From Candidatus Aminicenantota bacterium (lineage in GTDB: Bacteria > Acidobacteriota > Aminicenantia > Aminicenantales > UBA8522): a stretch of 5,068 bases of DNA. Position numbers and translations under genes: made by a program. The stretch spans positions 1 to 5,068 of the forward strand of contig DQHV01000008.1 of assembly GCA_003524335.1 (NCBI GenBank), written 5' to 3'. Positions 1 to 5,068 of this stretch are shown here, one piece after another. How positions within the stretch are numbered: position 1 is the stretch's first letter; every line of letters starts with the position of its first letter. The notes under the pieces are model-generated. The model was not told the origin of the DNA. It saw only the letters and a list, made by a program, of their open reading frames with translations, and made no database searches.

Positions 1-87
1 GCAATGAGCTCGACCTGAAAGCGGTGGGTTCTTTTCCTGCGAGAGCTACGTTTTAAAAACCAACCGCTTTCAGGTCGAGCTCATTGC
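1..87. repeat. Long inverted repeat (30-base arms) at the window edge
   Basis: Bases 1-30 are the reverse complement of 58-87, with a single mismatch (26 against 62); the outer 25 pairs are perfect. The loop is 31-57 (27 bases). The repeat starts at the very first base, so the arms may extend leftwards out of view. The right arm lies within a conserved protein-coding segment (cyclase-family C-terminus), so its sequence is explained by the protein. The left arm is not explained this way and puts an in-frame TGA at 5-7. That asymmetry means the left arm is a secondary inverted copy. A fold-back chimera at a contig end is the simplest explanation; a genuine small inverted duplication is the alternative. 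No T-run follows the stem, so a terminator role is unlikely. Confidence 0.9.
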
Positions 88-193
88 CAACCTGGACAAA
101 GTCCCCGAGGCCGGCGCCCTCCTTGTTTGTTCCTGGCCCAAGCCAAAAGCGGGCTCGGGTTTTCCCGCCCGGGTTTTTGCGATCATCCCGTAG
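8..193 (+). CDS. Cyclase family protein (PF04199), C-terminal fragment
   Basis: This frame ends at TAG 191-193 and is open back to an in-frame TGA at 5-7; no credible start codon is visible, so only the tail of the gene is here. The last 50 or so codons read like the C-terminus of cyclase-family hydrolases (kynurenine formamidase / isatin hydrolase relatives): VELIANLDKVPEAGALL (codons from 74), then a basic WPKPKAG stretch, then GSGFPARVFAIIP at the stop. The family typically ends with a NLD.LP..GA motif followed by a GSG.P.R..A motif. These enzymes are metal-dependent amide or ring hydrolases; the metal-binding HxGxxxD region would lie upstream and is not seen. Family-like sequence is convincing from about 38 onward; the part before it falls in the inverted repeat and is probably not native gene sequence. 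The symporter gene starts 26 bases downstream on the same strand, suggesting co-transcription. The substrate is unknown. Confidence 0.68.
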   Translation, partial: ARPESGGFFSCESYVLKTNRFQVELIANLDKVPEAGALLVCSWPKPKAGSGFPARVFAIIP

Positions 194-219
194 CGGGATA
201 GAGTTCAAGAAGCTCGAAG

Positions 220-2001
220 ATGAGACTCACCCTTATCGACTGGCTGGTCGTGGCCGCCTACTTTGCCTTTAACCTGGCCATCGGACTCTACTACCGCAAG
301 AAAGCGACCCGGAGCGTCAGCGATTTTTTCGTCGGCGGGCGCAAAGTCGTCTGGTGGCTGGCCGGCACCTCGATGGTGGCGACCACCTTCGCCGCGGATA
401 CGCCCCTGGCCGTCACCGGACTCGTTGCCCGGAACGGCATCGCCGGCAACTGGATTTGGTGGAGCATGGCCCTGAGCGGGATGATGACCGTTTTTTTCTA
501 CGCCCGGCTCTGGCGCCGGGCCGGTGTCCTGACCGACGTCGAGTTCGCCGAAATACGCTACAGCGGAGCGCCGGCCAGGTTCCTGCGCGGCTTCCGGGCG
601 CTCTACCTGGGACTTCCCATCAACCTCATCATCATGGGCTGGGTCAACTTGGCCATCGTCAAGATTCTGATGCTCATCCTCGGGCTGACAAAAGTCCAGG
701 CGCTCGTAGTCGCCGTCGGCATTATGTTTATCACGGCCTCCATCTCAACCCTCAGTGGCCTCTGGGGCGTCCTGGTCACCGACCTCTTCCAGTTCGTCCT
801 CAAGATGAGCATGGTGATATTACTAGCCGTTTTCGCGGTCAAATCCATCGGCGGCATGAGCGGTCTCGTCACCGGGATCCGTTCCGTGGAACAGGCTCGA
901 GGGGCGACCGGGTCACTCTTGTCATTTGTCCCCGACATCAATTCAACCTGGATGCCGCTGATCACGTTCTTTGTCTACATCGGCGTCAACTGGTGGGCCT
1001 CCTGGTATCCGGGAGCCGAACCGGGCGGCGGCGGGTTCATCGCCCAGCGGATCCTCTGCGCCAAGGATGAGAAACACTCGCTCCTGGCCACCCTCTGGTT
1101 CAACCTGACTCACTACGCTCTCCGTCCCTGGCCCTGGATCCTGGTCGCCCTGGTCGCCGTCGTCAAGTTCAACAATGACCCGGCTTTTGCCGCCGACCCG
1201 GAATCCGGCTATATCCGGATCGTCATGACCGACCTCCCGGTGTCGCTCCGCGGGCTGATGATCGCCGCCTTCGCCGCCGCCTATATGTCCACCATCGGGA
1301 CTCAGCTCAATTGGGGCGCGAGTTATCTGGTCAATGATTTCTACCGGCGATTCCTCGTTCGGGGCCGCGGCGAGAAACACTACGTCACCATCTCTCAATT
1401 CACGACCATGCTGCTGATGTTCCTGTCCGCGGTCGTCACCTTCTTCATGGGGTCGATCGCCGACGCCTGGAAGTTCATCATAGCGCTCGGCGCCGGGACA
1501 GGGCTCGTCTATCTGCTGCGCTGGTTCTGGTGGCGGGTCAACGCCTGGAGCGAGGTGGCGGCCATGATCGCCGCCTTTGTAACCTCGTTGACGGTGCAGT
1601 TCGGTTTTCGGCTCAATGAGAGCGATCCGAAAGAGTTTGCCTATATCGTTTTGGCCACGGTATCTGTGACCACAATTGTATGGCTGTCCGTCACTTTTCT
1701 CACGAGGCCCGAGCCGAAGGAAACCTTACTCGCTTTCTACCGTCGGGTCCGGCCGAGCGCGGCGCTCTGGGGTCCGATCGCCAGGGAGGCGACCGATATC
1801 GTTCCTCAGAAGGACGGCTTATTCAACTTGATGGATTGGCTTCTCGGTGTGGCGATGATATATATGTTCCTCTTCGGGGCCGGAAAGATCATCTTCGGCC
1901 AGCTTTCGACGGGCCTTGTTTTCCTCGCCGTCGGCCTTGTCCTTGGCGCCGTCATCTACGGAGACCTGAATCGGCGCGGCTGGAAGGCCATTACCGAATA
2001 G
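220..2001 (+). CDS. Sodium:solute symporter family transporter (SSS/SLC5)
   Basis: The 593-residue integral membrane protein belongs to the SSS family (PF00474), which uses the Na+ gradient to import small organic solutes. The ATG at 220 puts the first hydrophobic helix (about residues 5-24) right at the N-terminus, as usual; only a weak AGAAG (208-212) precedes it. Family signatures are SDFFVGGRK (34-42) with the helix after it (45-68, SMVATTFAADTPL), the WYPGAEPGGGG segment (262-272), and FAAAYMSTIGTQLN (351-364). In the last, S357/T358 match the paired hydroxyl residues that bind Na+ in vSGLT-type transporters. LVNDFYRRF (370-378) follows. Further helices lie near 122-208, 245-265, 285-316, 390-494, and, after a hydrophilic loop (495-535), two more at about 536-557 and 565-583. 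The two extra C-terminal helices make it longer than PutP-like members (about 500). It sits between a cyclase-family hydrolase and an OCD-family enzyme with gaps of 26 and 25 bases, so an amino-acid-like or cyclic amide substrate is plausible but unproven. Confidence 0.93.
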   Translation: MRLTLIDWLVVAAYFAFNLAIGLYYRKKATRSVSDFFVGGRKVVWWLAGTSMVATTFAADTPLAVTGLVARNGIAGNWIWWSMALSGMMTVFFYARLWRRAGVLTDVEFAEIRYSGAPARFLRGFRALYLGLPINLIIMGWVNLAIVKILMLILGLTKVQALVVAVGIMFITASISTLSGLWGVLVTDLFQFVLKMSMVILLAVFAVKSIGGMSGLVTGIRSVEQARGATGSLLSFVPDINSTWMPLITFFVYIGVNWWASWYPGAEPGGGGFIAQRILCAKDEKHSLLATLWFNLTHYALRPWPWILVALVAVVKFNNDPAFAADPESGYIRIVMTDLPVSLRGLMIAAFAAAYMSTIGTQLNWGASYLVNDFYRRFLVRGRGEKHYVTISQFTTMLLMFLSAVVTFFMGSIADAWKFIIALGAGTGLVYLLRWFWWRVNAWSEVAAMIAAFVTSLTVQFGFRLNESDPKEFAYIVLATVSVTTIVWLSVTFLTRPEPKETLLAFYRRVRPSAALWGPIAREATDIVPQKDGLFNLMDWLLGVAMIYMFLFGAGKIIFGQLSTGLVFLAVGLVLGAVIYGDLNRRGWKAITE

Positions 2002-2015
2002 CCGCAATGAAACAT

Positions 2016-2020
2016 GGAGG
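2016..2020 (+). promoter_or_regulatory. Shine-Dalgarno sequence for the OCD-family gene
   Basis: GGAGG lies six bases before the ATG at 2027 but only three before the in-frame GTG at 2024. The spacing favours ATG 2027 over GTG 2024 as the start, a difference of one residue. The site sits in the short gap after the symporter stop, consistent with translation from a shared transcript. Confidence 0.75.
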
Positions 2021-2026
2021 CCTGTG

Positions 2027-2998
2027 ATGGAGCAGACGATACTCTACCTTTCGAAGGCGGATGTGGAAGCCATCGATGTGCCGATGGACCAGATTATCGC
2101 CGCGATAGAGGCGATGTTCAGGGAGAAGGGGGAGGGCCGGGTGGAGATGCCGCCCAAGCCGGGCGTCCATCCGCGTCCGGATTCCTTCATCCACGCTATG
2201 CCGGCTTACATCCCCAGCCTGAAATCGGCCGGGATGAAGTGGGTGAGCGGTTTTCCTGAAAATATCAGGAAGGGTCTGCCTTACATCAGCGGCCTGATCA
2301 TCCTCAACGACCCGGAAACCGGTATTCCACTTTCGGTCATGGACTGCACTTGGATCACAGCCAAGCGCAGCGGCGCGGCCACGGCCGTCGCGGCCAAATA
2401 CCTAGCTCGTCCGGATTCTAAGATCGTCGGCATCCTCGGCTGCGGAGTACAAGGGCGAAGCAACCTGGAGGCGCTCAAGTTCCTGTTCCCCGTCGATCGA
2501 GTTATGGCCTATGATACGAACCGGGTCGCTCAGGAGCTTTATGCTGCCGATATGGCCAATAAATTAGGGATTGAAGTGCGACCTGTTAGGACGCCCCGGG
2601 AAGCCGTCTCCGGATGTGATCTGGTCGTCACGGCCGGCCCGATCCTCAAGACACCCCATGCCACTATCCAAGCCCGCTGGCTGGAAGAGGGAGCTTTCGC
2701 TTCACTGGTGGACTATGATTCCTATTGGCACAGGGATGCGCTTAAGGAAGCGGACAAGTTTTGTACTGACGATATTCCCCAGCTTGAGTATTACAAGACA
2801 ATCGGATACTTTCAGGCTATCCCGCCGGTGTATGCCGATCTGGGTGAGCTCGTGGCGGGCCGCAAGCCGGGCCGCGAAAGCCCCCGTGAAAGGACGATAG
2901 CCTGCAACCTCGGCCTCGCTTTGGCCGACATGGCGACGGCGCCCCTGGTTTTCAAGCTCGCTGTCGAAAAAGGTCTTGGGACCCGCCTCCCGCTCTAG
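2027..2998 (+). CDS. Ornithine cyclodeaminase / mu-crystallin family protein
   Basis: The 323-residue protein is normal length for PF02423, cytosolic NAD(P)-dependent enzymes that include ornithine cyclodeaminase, alanine dehydrogenase, ketimine and pyrroline-2-carboxylate reductases. The N-terminal half carries MKWVSGFPEN (70-79; K71 matches the substrate-contacting lysine) and TAKRSGAATAVAAKYLA (111-127; R114 matches the carboxylate-binding arginine). A Rossmann fold follows, with GILGCGVQG (135-143) as the dinucleotide loop and an acidic residue (D163) at the end of the second strand, which would favour NAD over NADP. The usual HxNAxGAD segment is replaced by FASLVDYDSYW (224-234); D231 aligns with the catalytic aspartate of ornithine cyclodeaminase. 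The C-terminus DMATAPLVFKLAVEKGLG (301-318) is typical. Because the active-site segment is atypical, true ornithine cyclodeaminase activity should not be assumed; it resembles the subgroup often annotated as tyramine oxidase subunit B (from memory). It is the last gene of the likely operon, 25 bases after the symporter. Confidence 0.9.
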   Translation: MEQTILYLSKADVEAIDVPMDQIIAAIEAMFREKGEGRVEMPPKPGVHPRPDSFIHAMPAYIPSLKSAGMKWVSGFPENIRKGLPYISGLIILNDPETGIPLSVMDCTWITAKRSGAATAVAAKYLARPDSKIVGILGCGVQGRSNLEALKFLFPVDRVMAYDTNRVAQELYAADMANKLGIEVRPVRTPREAVSGCDLVVTAGPILKTPHATIQARWLEEGAFASLVDYDSYWHRDALKEADKFCTDDIPQLEYYKTIGYFQAIPPVYADLGELVAGRKPGRESPRERTIACNLGLALADMATAPLVFKLAVEKGLGTRLPL

Positions 2999-3002
2999 GC
3001 CA

Positions 3003-3060
3003 GAAGCAATCTTCCTCTGCCCAGTGGAGATTGCTTCGTCATTGCGTTCCTCGTAATGAC
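3003..3060. repeat. Compound palindromic element in the convergent gap
   Basis: Two adjacent hairpins occupy most of the 83-base gap between convergent genes. The first pairs GAAGCAATCT (3003-3012) with AGATTGCTTC (3028-3037), ten perfect pairs around a 15-base loop. The second pairs GTCATTGCG (3038-3046) with CGTAATGAC (3052-3060), nine pairs including one G-U, with a 5-base loop. The right part (AGATTGCTTCGTC, then CCTCG.AATGAC) resembles a dispersed palindromic repeat that I recall from many bacterial genomes, in which an outer CATTGCGAGG-type arm is normally present on both sides. Here the left outer arm seems missing, so it may be a truncated copy. No clear T-run follows on either strand. 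It could still end or stabilise both convergent transcripts, but that is inference. Confidence 0.65.
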
Positions 3061-3081
3061 CTATTGCCTAACGCGTTCAGA

Positions 3082-5068
<1,987 letters not shown>

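Noticed and set aside
185..199. Small hairpin ATCCCG-TAG-CGGGAT around the cyclase stop codon, considered as a terminator
   Set aside because: Only six pairs, no downstream T-run, and the next gene starts 20 bases later on the same strand, so a terminator is unlikely.
84..272. A 62-codon plus-strand frame near the left edge
   Set aside because: It overlaps both the cyclase tail and the symporter start in another frame; its start lies in the inverted repeat and its composition is low-information (Pro/Arg/Ser rich).
943..1398. A 151-codon minus-strand frame within the symporter gene
   Set aside because: It is a shadow of the symporter coding sequence, with Gly/Asp/Glu-rich composition typical of antisense reading of GC-rich membrane-protein genes.
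2253..2271. Small hairpin TTCCTGA / TCAGGAA with a 5-base loop inside the OCD-family gene
   Set aside because: Seven pairs within a conserved coding region; expected by chance at this scale and not followed by a T-run.
3070..3077. Perfect 8-base palindrome AACGCGTT near the peptidase stop
   Set aside because: Short palindromes of this size occur by chance; no second copy or operator context is seen nearby.

Overview
The window reads as GC-rich bacterial chromosomal DNA, fully coding apart from one 83-base convergent gap, with no RNA genes, CRISPR or transposase genes. The protein styles (a long Na+/solute symporter with extra C-terminal helices, a large S9A prolyl oligopeptidase) recall Acidobacteriota or Candidatus Aminicenantes, or another peptide- and amino-acid-using heterotroph. 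That placement is inferred from family resemblance only.

Layout, left to right. Positions 1-87 form a long inverted repeat (two 30-base arms, 29 of 30 paired, 27-base loop). Its right arm lies inside coding sequence for the C-terminal tail of a cyclase-family (PF04199, kynurenine-formamidase-like) hydrolase that ends at 193. Its left arm is a reversed copy that destroys the upstream reading frame, which looks like a fold-back assembly or amplification artefact at a contig end, or less likely a real inverted duplication. After 26 bases comes a complete sodium:solute symporter (220-2001). After another 25 bases comes a complete ornithine cyclodeaminase/mu-crystallin family enzyme (2027-2998) with a good Shine-Dalgarno sequence. 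The three genes share strand and spacing and look like one operon: import of a small organic, probably amino-acid-related, solute, hydrolysis of an amide or ring by the cyclase-family enzyme, and NAD(P)-dependent imine/amino-acid chemistry by the OCD-family enzyme. The substrate cannot be read from the sequence.

The convergent gap (2999-3081) holds a compound palindrome (3003-3060) whose sequence resembles a dispersed palindromic repeat I recall from many unrelated bacterial genomes. On the minus strand, 3082-5068 encodes nearly all of a prolyl oligopeptidase (S9A) with a complete Ser-Asp-His triad. The reading frame stays open and homologous to the right edge, so its true start and any signal peptide lie outside the window.

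I do not see an undescribed biological system here. The items most worth checking are the fold-back at the left edge, the hidden cyclase fragment, the compound palindrome, and the non-canonical active-site segment of the OCD-family enzyme.
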